Of a stretch of DNA of 46,667 bases, positions 9,008 to 17,511 are shown in pieces. The notes under the pieces were generated by a model. The model had not been told where the DNA came from. It made no database searches and was given only the letters and a program-made list of their open reading frames with translations. A program made the position numbers and the translations under genes. Source of the DNA: Sphingobacteriaceae bacterium (GTDB lineage Bacteria > Bacteroidota > Bacteroidia > B-17B0 > Aurantibacillaceae); contig JAHEYC010000019.1 in the NCBI GenBank assembly GCA_023251775.1, positions 1 to 46,667 on the forward strand, read 5' to 3'. How positions within the stretch are numbered: the first letter of the stretch is position 1; each line of letters starts with the position of its first letter.

Positions 9008-9994
9008 ATAGGAAAGAAACTCACATATATATTTATTGTTTTGGCAAGCTTTGCGTTTGGCCAGAGAGGTTATTTTCCTGATACAACGGGTGCCTGTATT
9101 GGCGATAGCATTTATTTAAATCTTCCTAACTCCATTGACAAAAAAGCAAAGATCACTTGGATAACGCCAAAAAATATTGAATACAATACCAAGCGCATTA
9201 ACGCCAGCAAACATACCGGTAAATATATTGTTACTGTAACTGAAGGCACAAAAACAACCAAGGATAGTACGGTGGTGATGTTCATGCCAAAACCAAATTT
9301 TAATATTCGCGATACAACAGTTTGTAAAGGCGTAAGTTTTTTGGTAGATCCAAAAGAATCTAAATACAAATACGTTTGGAATAGTGGCGAAACTTCGCAA
9401 CGTTTGCGCATTGATAATTCGGGGAAATATTGGGTGACTGCCAATAACAAAGGTTGTATGTATACCGATACGTTTAGAGTAAATGTAGCGCCGGGCGTGC
9501 AAGTATCATTTCAAAATGAGATAACGTTTTGTTTAAGTGACGAGCAAAAACCTTTGAGTGTGAAAATTCCTGCGGGCACAAAAGTATTATGGAACACAGG
9601 CGCAACAACCAATTCCATTAACGCCACCAAAGAAGGAAAATACTGGGTAAAAACCGAAAGCAAAGTTTGTGGCACGCGATTGGATAGTGTAAAAGTAATT
9701 TTAAAGGCCTGCGATTGCGAAATGATGATCCCGAATTCATTTACACCAAACGAGGATAACAAGAACGATTATTTTTATCCGGTACTGCAATGCGATTATA
9801 GTTTTTACGCATTTACCATTTTCGATAAATGGGGAAATCAAATTTATACCACCAATAGCATTAATGGTAAATGGGACGGACGCTTTAAGGGTAACTTTTG
9901 CGAAGAGGATATTTACGTGTACAAAATAGAAAGTACCGAGAAGGGTACGGAAAAAAAGGTGATCAGGAGTGGTAGGGTGAGTTTGATAAGGTAA
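9008..9994 (+). CDS. Secreted protein with Ig-like repeats and CHU_C (gliding-motility type) C-terminal domain; start codon unclear
   Basis: There are three Ig/PKD-like segments, each ending in a GKYxV strand (GKYIVTV, GKYWVTA, GKYWVKT). A CHU_C domain follows, with IPNSFTPNEDNKNDYF, FTIFDKWGNQIY and WDGRFKG. This C-terminal domain marks type IX secretion (type B sorting) substrates, so the protein is probably exported to the surface. No ATG, GTG or TTG precedes the signal peptide. The frame reads IGKKLTYIFIVLASFAFGQ from an ATA at 9008, and the next usable start (TTG 9041) would remove the hydrophobic core. Either ATA is used or an ATG has been lost by mutation or error. It lies 69 bases after the kinase gene. 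Confidence 0.85.
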   Translation: MGKKLTYIFIVLASFAFGQRGYFPDTTGACIGDSIYLNLPNSIDKKAKITWITPKNIEYNTKRINASKHTGKYIVTVTEGTKTTKDSTVVMFMPKPNFNIRDTTVCKGVSFLVDPKESKYKYVWNSGETSQRLRIDNSGKYWVTANNKGCMYTDTFRVNVAPGVQVSFQNEITFCLSDEQKPLSVKIPAGTKVLWNTGATTNSINATKEGKYWVKTESKVCGTRLDSVKVILKACDCEMMIPNSFTPNEDNKNDYFYPVLQCDYSFYAFTIFDKWGNQIYTTNSINGKWDGRFKGNFCEEDIYVYKIESTEKGTEKKVIRSGRVSLIR

Positions 9995-10049
9995 CAAACA
10001 AATTTCAAATAAATTTCTTATTTTTATATAAGAACCAAATCGGTCTTTC

Positions 10050-10658
10050 ATGAAAAAATATTTTGCACTTCTTTGTTTCTTATTCTTCATCAAACTTTCG
10101 TTCGGTCAGATCGACTCTGCAGACTATAAAGATCATTGTCTTTATTTATATAAGACCGAAGATGATTATTTCAATAAAAAAAGAGTTTACAGAGGGCAAT
10201 ATATAGAGTCGCCAAATTTAAAGGTGATCAAATACAAAACTGCTAGCGGTAAAAAAAAGGAATTGAAACTTGAAGATTCTTGCGCGTATTATTTTGGTTA
10301 CGAAGTAGGCGGTGACATTCAAATACGTCCGGATAAGAACCCGGGAAATTCTACGTATTATTCTTTTGGCGGTGGTACTAAAGACTTTTACTGTGTAGTT
10401 TACGGCACTTTACCGAATTACGATAAAAAGGGCTATTTATTAGGGCTCACTGCGCCAACCAATATCTTCCATATTTATTTTGTTGATAGAGTAAATAAAT
10501 TATACATGGTTCAGCTTCCTGAGTTTTTAAAATCGAATCCAAAATTACTGGAGCAATTCAAAGCCGAAAAAGCAAAAATGAGTAAGCAAAATTGGGAACG
10601 GAATAATTTAGTTGTTTCGATAAAGTATCTTAAGTTGTTTATTGGGGAGAGGAAGTAA
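10050..10658 (+). CDS. Hypothetical exported protein
   Basis: A 202-residue protein with a clear signal peptide (MKKYFALLCFLFFIKLSFGQ). The mature part has several short beta-like segments, ends in basic residues and has no membrane helix. I do not recognise a family. The gene is 55 bases downstream of the CHU_C protein gene on the same strand and may share its transcript, though an internal promoter is possible. It probably resides in the periplasm or outer membrane. Confidence 0.75.
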   Translation: MKKYFALLCFLFFIKLSFGQIDSADYKDHCLYLYKTEDDYFNKKRVYRGQYIESPNLKVIKYKTASGKKKELKLEDSCAYYFGYEVGGDIQIRPDKNPGNSTYYSFGGGTKDFYCVVYGTLPNYDKKGYLLGLTAPTNIFHIYFVDRVNKLYMVQLPEFLKSNPKLLEQFKAEKAKMSKQNWERNNLVVSIKYLKLFIGERK

Positions 10659-10708
10659 AGGTCTCATTGGGGTGTTCTCACTATATTCATCATTGGTGAT
10701 CCAGGAGT

Positions 10709-10740
10709 TTTGCACTTTATTCTAATTTTTTGTAAATTTG
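10709..10740 (+). promoter_or_regulatory. Promoter of the toxin-antitoxin locus
   Basis: TTTG at 10709-10712, a 20-base spacer, then TAAATTTG at 10733-10740. This is an exact match to the Bacteroidota -33/-7 consensus (TTTG, TAnnTTTG). It sits 17 bases before ATG 10758 and shows that the longer reading frame from the TTG at 10710 is not the real start. Confidence 0.75.
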
Positions 10741-10757
10741 CTTATATAATACATATC

Positions 10758-10988
10758 ATGACTGCAACCGCTTTAAAAAAACAATTCGACAATTATCTTC
10801 CATTATTATCATCAAAACAGCAAGAATTACTTCTTGAAATGGTAAAAAGTTTTTTAAACGTTGATAAAGGCACCAAACGTATCACCAAAAAACAATACAA
10901 CAAAGAAATTAACGATGCTGTTGCAAGTATCGAAAAAGGAAATGGGGTAAGTCATAAAGATGTTCTTAAGGAATTGTCTAAATGGTGA
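10758..10988 (+). CDS. Putative type II antitoxin
   Basis: A 76-residue, highly charged protein. Its helical N-terminus (LKKQFDNYLPLLSSKQQELLLEMVKSFL) is followed by a basic part ending KDVLKELSKW. Its size, position and seven-base overlap with the downstream RelE/ParE-type gene are those of an antitoxin. I do not see a recognisable HTH or ribbon-helix-helix, so the DNA-binding fold is unknown. The start is ATG 10758, directly after a strong promoter. The partner toxin carries a frameshift, so this may be an orphan antitoxin that is intact and still expressed. Confidence 0.75.
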   Translation: MTATALKKQFDNYLPLLSSKQQELLLEMVKSFLNVDKGTKRITKKQYNKEINDAVASIEKGNGVSHKDVLKELSKW

Positions 10989-11297
10989 AGCCTTTGTCTT
11001 TTAAATTGATCTGGAACCGAAAAGCATTAGATCATTTCAAAGAAATACTAGATCATCTCTCCAAAAAAAGCGATCAGGCTCCGGTGATCGTAAAGCAAGA
11101 GATCTTAACAAGGCTAGATCTCATAAAAACAAATCCTCTCATTTGCGAACAAGACAAATTAAAAGATCCTTCAAATAAAAGAGTATAGAGCTTTTGTTGT
11201 GTTTATTTACAGGGTAACCTATCAAATAAAAGTAGACAAACAGGAAATTCGAGTTCTTAGAATAAGGCACACTAGCAGAGAACCTTTAGGTTATTGA
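10982..11297 (+). pseudogene. RelE/ParE-family toxin, disrupted by a +1 frameshift
   Basis: The first 68 codons read MVKPLSFKLIWNRKALDHF and onward to DPSNKRV, then stop at 11186-11188. If one A of the four at 11177-11180 is removed, the frame continues as KEYRAFVVFIYRVTY, then EIRVLRIRHTSREPLGY, to a TGA at 11295-11297. That C-terminus, with IRHTSREP, is the hallmark end of RelE/ParE toxins and holds the residues that normally matter for activity. The gene would be about 104 residues, the usual size. The cause may be a real inactivating mutation in an A run, a sequencing error or a slippage site. As read, no functional toxin is made. Confidence 0.85.
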
Positions 11298-11989
11298 TCT
11301 TTATCCTTCTTATAAACATAATTGATCGTTATAGCATTATCCTCACGTTCATTCCCTGATGTAGGAAAATCTTCATCTTCCTTCTCATCTTCCCAATCAA
11401 ACTTTCGGGGTTGCGGGCCTTCTTTGCGATAATTAAATGCGGTAAGCAATCCTGCAATGGCGCCGAATAGATGTCCCTCCCAACTAATTTCTTCTTTTAA
11501 TGGAAAAATTCCCCACATAATGCTGCCGTATAAAAAAACAACGAGTGCCGAAACAACCATTAAGCGCAAATGTTTACGAAAAACACCGCTGAAAAATAAA
11601 AATGTTGCTAAGCCATAAATTAATGTGCTCGCGCCAATATGGTAAATGGGATGATACTCATTATTTCTTCCTCCTATCCACAACCAAATTCCGCTAACGA
11701 TCCAGATCCAAATAAAAGCAGGTTTCGCAATTTTTTTGTACCAAAAGAATAACATCATTCCCAAAATAAGAATCGGTAAACTGTTAGAAGCAATATGATC
11801 TAAACCTCCATGAATAAAAACCGACAAAAAAATTCCTTTTATACCTTCTAATGTTCGGGGAAGTACACCGTAAATTGCTTGGTTATCATTAGTGCTATAC
11901 CCGTATAAAAAAACGGTCCAAATGATCGCTAAAAATAATAAGGGCCATTTGGAAATACTGAATAGTTTTTTTGCGAGGTAATTCTTCAC
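11291..11989 (-). CDS. Rhomboid-family intramembrane serine protease
   Basis: A 232-residue protein with about six membrane segments. The catalytic dyad is Ser121 in HIGASTLIYG and His173 in WEGHLFGAIAG. The usual GxSG is GAST here, so the residue after the serine is Thr rather than Gly. HGGLDHIASNS lies at the loop normally reading H..xxHxxxN. A hydrophilic, strongly acidic C-terminal tail (WEDEKEDEDF) follows the last helix. Rhomboids cut single-pass membrane proteins within the bilayer. The stop codon overlaps the reconstructed 3' end of the toxin gene on the opposite strand by seven bases. The gene is monocistronic. Confidence 0.88.
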   Translation of the reverse strand: MKNYLAKKLFSISKWPLLFLAIIWTVFLYGYSTNDNQAIYGVLPRTLEGIKGIFLSVFIHGGLDHIASNSLPILILGMMLFFWYKKIAKPAFIWIWIVSGIWLWIGGRNNEYHPIYHIGASTLIYGLATFLFFSGVFRKHLRLMVVSALVVFLYGSIMWGIFPLKEEISWEGHLFGAIAGLLTAFNYRKEGPQPRKFDWEDEKEDEDFPTSGNEREDNAITINYVYKKDKDQ

Positions 11990-12080
11990 TTAATAAATTT
12001 AATCAATAAGAGTATAGCAAGGATTCGGCCAAGGAGGATTTGGTGACAGAGTGGCATGCTTTGAGGACAATTAATCCATT

Positions 12081-12219
12081 TTAACCACAGAGGCCCTCGG
12101 CTTCACAGAGGTAGGCACGGAGGATCATGGAGGATCACCAGTACCCAAAAACAAAAAAGAAAGCTCCGCTTTCTTTCTCTGTGTTCCTCTGTGCCTACCT
12201 CTATGTACTCCGTGGTTAA
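12081..12219. repeat. Long imperfect inverted repeat (TTAACCACAGAG type)
   Basis: The element begins ttaaccacagagg and ends with its inverse (ctccgtggttaa). The arms also share the words cacagaggtaggcac and gtgcctacctct. At the centre is a perfect hairpin, aaagaaagc (12156-12164) against gctttcttt (12168-12176). It is intergenic between two minus-strand genes and encodes nothing. I recall similar TTAACCAC-type elements scattered through genomes of several phyla. They look like small non-autonomous or REP-like elements. Confidence 0.75.
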
Positions 12220-12231
12220 AAAAACCTACAT

Positions 12232-12849
12232 TTATTTCACCGGCAACATCAATCGTGTTAACCATTGCTTTTTATCAGGCTGAGTGGATCCATCGGTAAT
12301 ATAAAATTCGCGCATGGGGCCTATGTGCTCTAATTTATTTTTTTTGCAATATTCGCTGATCTCACTGTAGGCGTTGAACAATCCGTTCGGGTCGCCATAA
12401 TAATTATAAACTAACATATTGCCTTCTTCTAAAACAACCAACCTACTGTTCTTTGGCTGAATTTTTGGCATTTGCTCTATAGGAACTACGCATTCGAAAA
12501 TAAAATTTGCAGTATCGTTATTATAATAAATTGCTCCGGGTGCGCCGTTGATCTTGGCTTTTATAAAAGCAATATCCTTATTTACTGTTTCATAACCTTT
12601 GGTCATTTTTTCGGTAACATGATACATATTGCACGAATCCATTTTAGTTACCGTAAGCATTTCGGGTACAAAAAATATTCCTAACATACCTTTTGCATCG
12701 GTTAGATCTTTTGGATCTTTAACTGCCAAATGTTTTGCTTCTACGGTGTACGACGAATCATTTTTATCTTTTTGCTTTATACCATACGTATCATCCGGTC
12801 CGCACGACACAATCACAATACAACAAATACTGTATACTAATTTTTTCAT
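12232..12849 (-). CDS. Lipoprotein with a GyrI-like effector-binding C-terminal half
   Basis: A 205-residue protein with a lipoprotein signal (MKKLVYSICCIVIVSC; lipobox VIVSC), so it is probably anchored in a membrane on the periplasmic side. The C-terminal half (LVVLEEGNMLVYNYYGDPN through PMREFYITDGS to WLTRLMLPVK) resembles the GyrI-like small-molecule binding fold; this is pattern recognition only. The start at ATG 12849 is chosen over an upstream in-frame ATG at 12894 because the signal peptide begins here. It also overlaps the aminotransferase stop by one base (TAATG), implying translational coupling. Confidence 0.7.
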   Translation of the reverse strand: MKKLVYSICCIVIVSCGPDDTYGIKQKDKNDSSYTVEAKHLAVKDPKDLTDAKGMLGIFFVPEMLTVTKMDSCNMYHVTEKMTKGYETVNKDIAFIKAKINGAPGAIYYNNDTANFIFECVVPIEQMPKIQPKNSRLVVLEEGNMLVYNYYGDPNGLFNAYSEISEYCKKNKLEHIGPMREFYITDGSTQPDKKQWLTRLMLPVK

Positions 12850-14048
12850 TAATTTGTTTTGCCTGGATAAACTTTTAATGCTTCTGCTAAACAAACAAGC
12901 GCATTTTTAAGATCTGTTCTATTTAAAACATACGCTATTCGCACTTCATTTGAACCCGCACCGGGTGTAGAATAAAATCCCGTGGCAGGAGCAAGCATCA
13001 CTGTTTGTTTATTATAATTAAATTCTTCTAATAACCACTGACAAAACTTATCGGCATTATCAATTGGTAATTTGGCAATGCAATAAAACGCACCACTTGG
13101 TTTTGGACAAAACACACCCGGAATTTTATTGATGGCTTCAATTACAAAATCTCTTCGTGCAATATATTCTGTTTTTACTTCTTCAAAATAACTTTTTGGT
13201 GTATCTAAAGCAGCCTCTGCTCCTATTTGTCCGTAACTTGGCGGACTCAAACGCGCTTGTGCAAATTTCAGTGCGGCTGTCATTATTTCTTTGTTCTTGC
13301 TTATCATAGCGCCAATACGCGCACCGCAAGCACTATAACGTTTACTGATAGAATCTAATAAGATCACATTATTTTCGATGCCTTGTAAATGCATCACGCT
13401 AATGTATTCTTTTCCGTCGTAACAAAATTCGCGGTACACTTCATCGCTCAATAAAAAAAGATCGTATTTCAATACCAATTCTCGCAAAGCATTCAATTCT
13501 TCTTTAGAATACAAATAACCTGTAGGATTTCCCGGATTACAGATCATGATGCCTTTTGTTTTTGGCGTAATAAGTTTTTCGAACTCACTTATTGGAGGTA
13601 ATGCAAAACCGCTGTCAATAAAACTGCGAATAGGAATTACTTTAACATCGGCTGCCGTAGAAAATCCATTATAATTGGCATAAAATGGTTCGGGAATAAT
13701 AACTTCATCACCAGGATTAAAACAGGTCATCATTGCAATAGAAATGGCTTCGCTTCCTCCACACGTAATGATCACTTCCGAAGCATCAATATTGATATTA
13801 TATTCTTTATAATAATTACATAATTTTTTACGATAACTTTCGTTACCCGCACTGTGCGAATACTCAAGCACCTTTATATCAGCGTTCTTAATAGCGTTAA
13901 TGAAAGTAGGCGGAGTTTCAATATCAGGCTGGCCAATATTTAAATGGTAGATCTTAATCCCTTTTTTCTTGGCCGCATCGGCAAAGGGTACCAGTTTGCG
14001 AATTGGCGATGAAGGCATGGTGTTGGCCTTTGTGGAGATCTTTGGCAT
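12849..14048 (-). CDS. PLP-dependent aminotransferase, class I/II (AspC-like)
   Basis: A 399-residue cytoplasmic fold-type I enzyme. Lys236 in SISKRYSACGARIG should bind PLP. Asp202 in LSDEVYREF and Asn171 in CNPGNPTG contact the cofactor, and Arg389-type residues near VRIAYV bind the substrate carboxylate. It fits the broad aspartate/aromatic aminotransferase family, and the exact amino acid cannot be fixed from sequence. It is divergent from the helicase gene (113 bases between them) and heads a two-gene unit with the lipoprotein gene. Confidence 0.9.
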   Translation of the reverse strand: MPKISTKANTMPSSPIRKLVPFADAAKKKGIKIYHLNIGQPDIETPPTFINAIKNADIKVLEYSHSAGNESYRKKLCNYYKEYNINIDASEVIITCGGSEAISIAMMTCFNPGDEVIIPEPFYANYNGFSTAADVKVIPIRSFIDSGFALPPISEFEKLITPKTKGIMICNPGNPTGYLYSKEELNALRELVLKYDLFLLSDEVYREFCYDGKEYISVMHLQGIENNVILLDSISKRYSACGARIGAMISKNKEIMTAALKFAQARLSPPSYGQIGAEAALDTPKSYFEEVKTEYIARRDFVIEAINKIPGVFCPKPSGAFYCIAKLPIDNADKFCQWLLEEFNYNKQTVMLAPATGFYSTPGAGSNEVRIAYVLNRTDLKNALVCLAEALKVYPGKTN

Positions 14049-14137
14049 GGCTTGTTGATTAAAAAAACAGTAAAGATAAGCAAAATTTATTGGGAATTTT
14101 TGTAGTTATTAACAGCCTAGATACATCAAAAATGCCT

Positions 14138-14145
14138 TATATTTG
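14138..14145 (+). promoter_or_regulatory. -7 box of the helicase gene
   Basis: TATATTTG is an exact match to TAnnTTTG and lies 16 bases before the ATG at 14162, giving a leader of only about a dozen bases. No TTTG is seen at the -33 position. Confidence 0.6.
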
Positions 14146-14161
14146 ACGGTTACATTTTTTT

Positions 14162-15673
14162 ATGGCAGGTGAACCAAAAAGCTTAGTAGAACAACGCAAA
14201 CTTTATCCCTTTCAGGAAGATGCAGTGAATACCATTTTTGGGAAACTGGTAAGTATGCCCTCAAATGCCAACCTGCTTTTTCAATTACCTACGGGTGGTG
14301 GTAAGACCATTATTTTTAGCGAGATCGCCAGGCGTTATATAAAGCAATTCAATAAAAAGATCCTTATTCTTACGCATAGAATAGAATTGAGTCGTCAAAC
14401 TAATGATGTACTTACCGAATTAGGTATTTCCAATAAGGTTATTAATAGTGAAGTAAAATCATTGCCATCACAAACAGAATTTCAAAGTTTTACTGCTTTA
14501 GTGGAAACATTGAATAACCGTTTGCAAGAGAATGATCAATTTTTGGAAGATATTGGATTGGTAATTGTGGATGAGGCGCATAATAATTCGTTCCGCAAGA
14601 TCTTCCATTATTTTAGTGATGTAAATATTTTAGGAGTTACCGCAACGCCTTTAAGCAGCAATAAAAAATTACCGCTTTATCAAACTTACAATGATCTTAT
14701 CATTGGAGAAAGTATTGCAACGCTTATTGAAAAAGGCTATTTGTGCGAAGGTGTAACATTTTCGTATGATGTGAATTTAAGTTCGCTTCGTGTTGGTAAT
14801 AATGGTGAATTTACAGTTGGCTCGCACGAATTATTGTATACGCAAGCCATTATGCAAAGTAAATTGGTGGAGGCTTATGAAGAAGTTGGTAAGGGCACAA
14901 AAACATTGATCTTTAATGCCGGTATTCTTACCAGCAGAGCTATTTACGAAACCTTTAAAAAGAAAGGTTATCCTGTAAAACATTTAGATAGTACATTCAG
15001 CGATAAAGAACGCGCCGATACATTAGAATGGTTCCGCAATACCAAAGATGGTATTTTAACGTCGGTGAGTATCTTAACTACAGGATTTGATGAACCGGAA
15101 GTAGAAACCATTATGTTGAATCGCGCTACAAAATCGTTAACGCTTTATCATCAAATGATCGGTCGTGGCAGTCGTGTTTTACCAAACAAAAAACAATTCA
15201 AGATAATTGATCTTGGAAATAATTCGCGCCGTTTTAATTTATGGCAATATCCTATTGATTGGAAACACGTTTTTGCAGCGCCACATTTATATTTAGAGCA
15301 TCGTTACAAAGATGAATGGGATTATGAATTGGAGAACGATTATGATCTGCCTGCAGAAATAAAAGAACGCTTTTTGAATTCGAGTGCAGAGTCTTTCATT
15401 ATTCGCGATAAATATTTATTGGCTTTACGTAAAGGGATAAAACCCGGAACTGTATTGGATGATAGTTTAGAAGATCACTTTAACCGAATAAAAGATAATG
15501 CCTCCGAATATGCCGAAGCAATGGAATTATATAATTTACTTACCGAAGAAATGAAATACCGCATCAAACAATTTGGAAGATGCATTAATGCCACAAATAA
15601 TTATAACGATTGGCAATTCCAGAATTATAGCAGTAAACTACGTCGTAAATTAGGGAATTTCTTTGTAGAATAA
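14162..15673 (+). CDS. DEAD/DEAH-box SF2 helicase
   Basis: A 503-residue ATPase. Q-like LYPFQEDAV is followed by Walker A GGGKT at 45-49, motif II DEAH at 137-140, motif III GVTATPL at about 158-164, and the C-terminal helicase motifs LTTGFDEPEVETIML and QMIGRGSRVLPNKK. It belongs to the ResIII/UvrB-like branch that unwinds or translocates along nucleic acid. No nuclease or methylase domain is attached and no restriction-modification gene lies next to it, so it is probably a stand-alone repair or RNA helicase. Its last base is shared with the next start codon (TAATG), so the small membrane protein is co-translated. Confidence 0.9.
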   Translation: MAGEPKSLVEQRKLYPFQEDAVNTIFGKLVSMPSNANLLFQLPTGGGKTIIFSEIARRYIKQFNKKILILTHRIELSRQTNDVLTELGISNKVINSEVKSLPSQTEFQSFTALVETLNNRLQENDQFLEDIGLVIVDEAHNNSFRKIFHYFSDVNILGVTATPLSSNKKLPLYQTYNDLIIGESIATLIEKGYLCEGVTFSYDVNLSSLRVGNNGEFTVGSHELLYTQAIMQSKLVEAYEEVGKGTKTLIFNAGILTSRAIYETFKKKGYPVKHLDSTFSDKERADTLEWFRNTKDGILTSVSILTTGFDEPEVETIMLNRATKSLTLYHQMIGRGSRVLPNKKQFKIIDLGNNSRRFNLWQYPIDWKHVFAAPHLYLEHRYKDEWDYELENDYDLPAEIKERFLNSSAESFIIRDKYLLALRKGIKPGTVLDDSLEDHFNRIKDNASEYAEAMELYNLLTEEMKYRIKQFGRCINATNNYNDWQFQNYSSKLRRKLGNFFVE

Positions 15674-15939
15674 TGTACACACGACTCATTTATAAATTAT
15701 CAGGTTGGCTTTCGCTTATTATTGGTTTAGTGTGCACCTTAAGCATTTACCAAATAAGATATGTGTATTACGGTGTGATGTTAGCCATTTTAGGATTTAT
15801 TTTTGCGGGCATCAATATCTTTCTGAATCAAAAATTTGAATTTGATGACGTAAAATGGCCAAAAGGTTATATTGGGATGTTACTTTCTTCTATTCCTATA
15901 TTATTCCTTCTTTTCGTAATTTTAAAATTTAAACGATAA
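15673..15939 (+). CDS. Small membrane protein, translationally coupled to the helicase
   Basis: An 88-residue protein with three hydrophobic segments (about 12-32, 34-52 and 66-84) and a short charged loop (NQKFEFDDVKWPKGY). Its ATG overlaps the helicase stop by one base. No family is recognised. The overlap suggests production in step with the helicase, but a functional link is not shown by the sequence. Confidence 0.75.
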   Translation: MYTRLIYKLSGWLSLIIGLVCTLSIYQIRYVYYGVMLAILGFIFAGINIFLNQKFEFDDVKWPKGYIGMLLSSIPILFLLFVILKFKR

Positions 15940-15981
15940 ATAGGAGCCTTCAAAAAAATATCCATTGCGGAATTGCGCACA

Positions 15982-17097
15982 ATGATAGCGGTAAAGAACG
16001 ACCGCAAGCTGTCGAAGTTCAATCGCTTTATGTTATGGATCAATTATTTTGTTGTTGTAGCACTTATTGCTGCGTGTTTTGCTAAATATATATCACCGTT
16101 AATTTTTTGGCCAATTGCATTCGCCGGTTTAGCTTTTCCTTTCATTTTTTTATTCAATTTAGCTTTTGCATTATATTGGCTGGCACAATTCAGAAGGGCT
16201 TTTATGATATCACTTGCCGTAAGCGTTTTTGCTTATCCTACTGCAAAAAAATATATACAATTTAATAATTCGGAAGGAAGCACTGTAAAAAGTTTTAAGA
16301 TCACGTCGTATAACAGCATGTTGTTTGACCTTTACAATTGGCGACATAATAAAGAAACCCGCGAAAAGATATTTGGGAATTTAGCGGATATAGATTCGGA
16401 TATTATTTGTCTGCAAGAATTTTATACCTCCGAAGAAGAAGGTGATTTCAATAATATAGATTCGCTCACAAAACTTTTGAATATGCCGAATTACCATGCG
16501 GAATACACTACTACACTTCGCCAATATGATCATTGGGGAATTGCCACATTTAGCAGGTTTCCAATTGTGAACAGAGGAAAGATCATTTTTCAGACGCGAA
16601 GTAATAATATGTGTATTTATACCGATGTGGTGATACGAAAAGATACAGTTAGAATTTACAATTTGCATTTACAATCGATAAGCTTTAGCAAAAAGGATAA
16701 TAAATTTTTGGAAGATATTAAAAACGGGACCGAAAGTGAAGAAGATATTGAAAAAAGCAAGAATGTATTGCGTCGTTTAAAACGCGCTTTCACCAAACGC
16801 GCAAAGCAAGTGGAAGCTATAAAGACACATATGTCCACTTGCAAATACAAGATCATTTTATGCGGCGATTTTAATGATACCGCTGCTTCATACGCCTATA
16901 AGCAATTAAGCGAAAAACTTAATGATGCCTTTATTGAAAAAGGCTCAGGCTTTGGAAGAACATATGCCGGCGAATGGCCTCAGTTTAGAATAGATTATAT
17001 TTTATTTGGCGAACAATTAGGCTGCGACCGCTTTACCAGGGCCGAAGAGACCTTTACCGACCATTTTCCTATTACGGCGCATCTCTATTTAAAATGA
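15982..17097 (+). CDS. Membrane-anchored endonuclease/exonuclease/phosphatase (EEP) family protein
   Basis: About 371 residues. The first 85 or so contain two or three membrane helices, and the rest is an EEP domain. The catalytic pattern is visible: TSYNSMLFDL (Asn), IICLQEF (metal-binding Glu), LHLQSI, CGDFND (Asp and Asn) and TDHFPI (the terminal Asp-His). Enzymes of this fold cleave phosphodiesters in nucleic acids, inositol phosphates or sphingomyelin; membrane anchoring in Bacteroidota suggests an extracytoplasmic substrate. An in-frame TTG lies at 15973, and I prefer the ATG at 15982. It follows the small membrane protein by about 40 bases and is probably in the same transcript. Confidence 0.85.
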   Translation: MIAVKNDRKLSKFNRFMLWINYFVVVALIAACFAKYISPLIFWPIAFAGLAFPFIFLFNLAFALYWLAQFRRAFMISLAVSVFAYPTAKKYIQFNNSEGSTVKSFKITSYNSMLFDLYNWRHNKETREKIFGNLADIDSDIICLQEFYTSEEEGDFNNIDSLTKLLNMPNYHAEYTTTLRQYDHWGIATFSRFPIVNRGKIIFQTRSNNMCIYTDVVIRKDTVRIYNLHLQSISFSKKDNKFLEDIKNGTESEEDIEKSKNVLRRLKRAFTKRAKQVEAIKTHMSTCKYKIILCGDFNDTAASYAYKQLSEKLNDAFIEKGSGFGRTYAGEWPQFRIDYILFGEQLGCDRFTRAEETFTDHFPITAHLYLK

Positions 17098-17187
17098 TCG
17101 CATTTCAAATTCTTCTACAAAAATTTTAATGTAAGGAATAGGTCGCTATTTTTTTACTGCAGTTGAATGCTCTTTTTACCAAACTGC

Positions 17188-17397
17188 CACGCCCGGGACA
17201 GAGGCGATAGCCCAACGAAGTAAAGCATTAGTGCCGCAACGTGGCACGGCAAAAGTCCAGTGGACTTTTGAGCGAGCTCGTGCGTAAGCTTGCCCCTAAG
17301 GGCAAAAGACCCCGCACACGTTAGCGAGGAAATGTGCGGTGGCGCGGCACTTATGCTTTACGAGTTGGCTAAAGCCGAAGGCCCGATAAGGCGCATA
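17188..17397. other. GC-rich structured intergenic element (long stem with internal hairpins)
   Basis: The 415-base gap 17098-17511 has no credible gene, but this section is clearly richer in G+C than its flanks. An outer stem pairs 17220-17237 with 17344-17361 (17 of 18 bases; gtaaagc against gctttac). Inside are four perfect hairpins: aaaagtcca/tggactttt (17251-17269), cgagctcg (17273-17280), ttgccc/gggcaa (17290-17305) and ccgcaca/tgtgcgg (17312-17339). I recall similar elements between genes in other Bacteroidota, with no assigned function. It could be a structured RNA or a mobile non-autonomous repeat. The remaining bases of the gap show nothing else. Confidence 0.65.
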
Positions 17398-17511
17398 CTA
17401 ATAAATGAAAAAACACTTGTTGAACGTTAACTTAATAGATGTGGATAATTTTTGTTTCGTAAGATGCTTTAGCAACCAAAGAATTTTTACATTTAAACAA
17501 AATTAAACCCT

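Noticed and set aside
14162-15673. Helicase as part of a restriction or phage-defence island
   Set aside because: No methylase, nuclease or other defence gene is adjacent; neighbours are ordinary metabolic and membrane genes.
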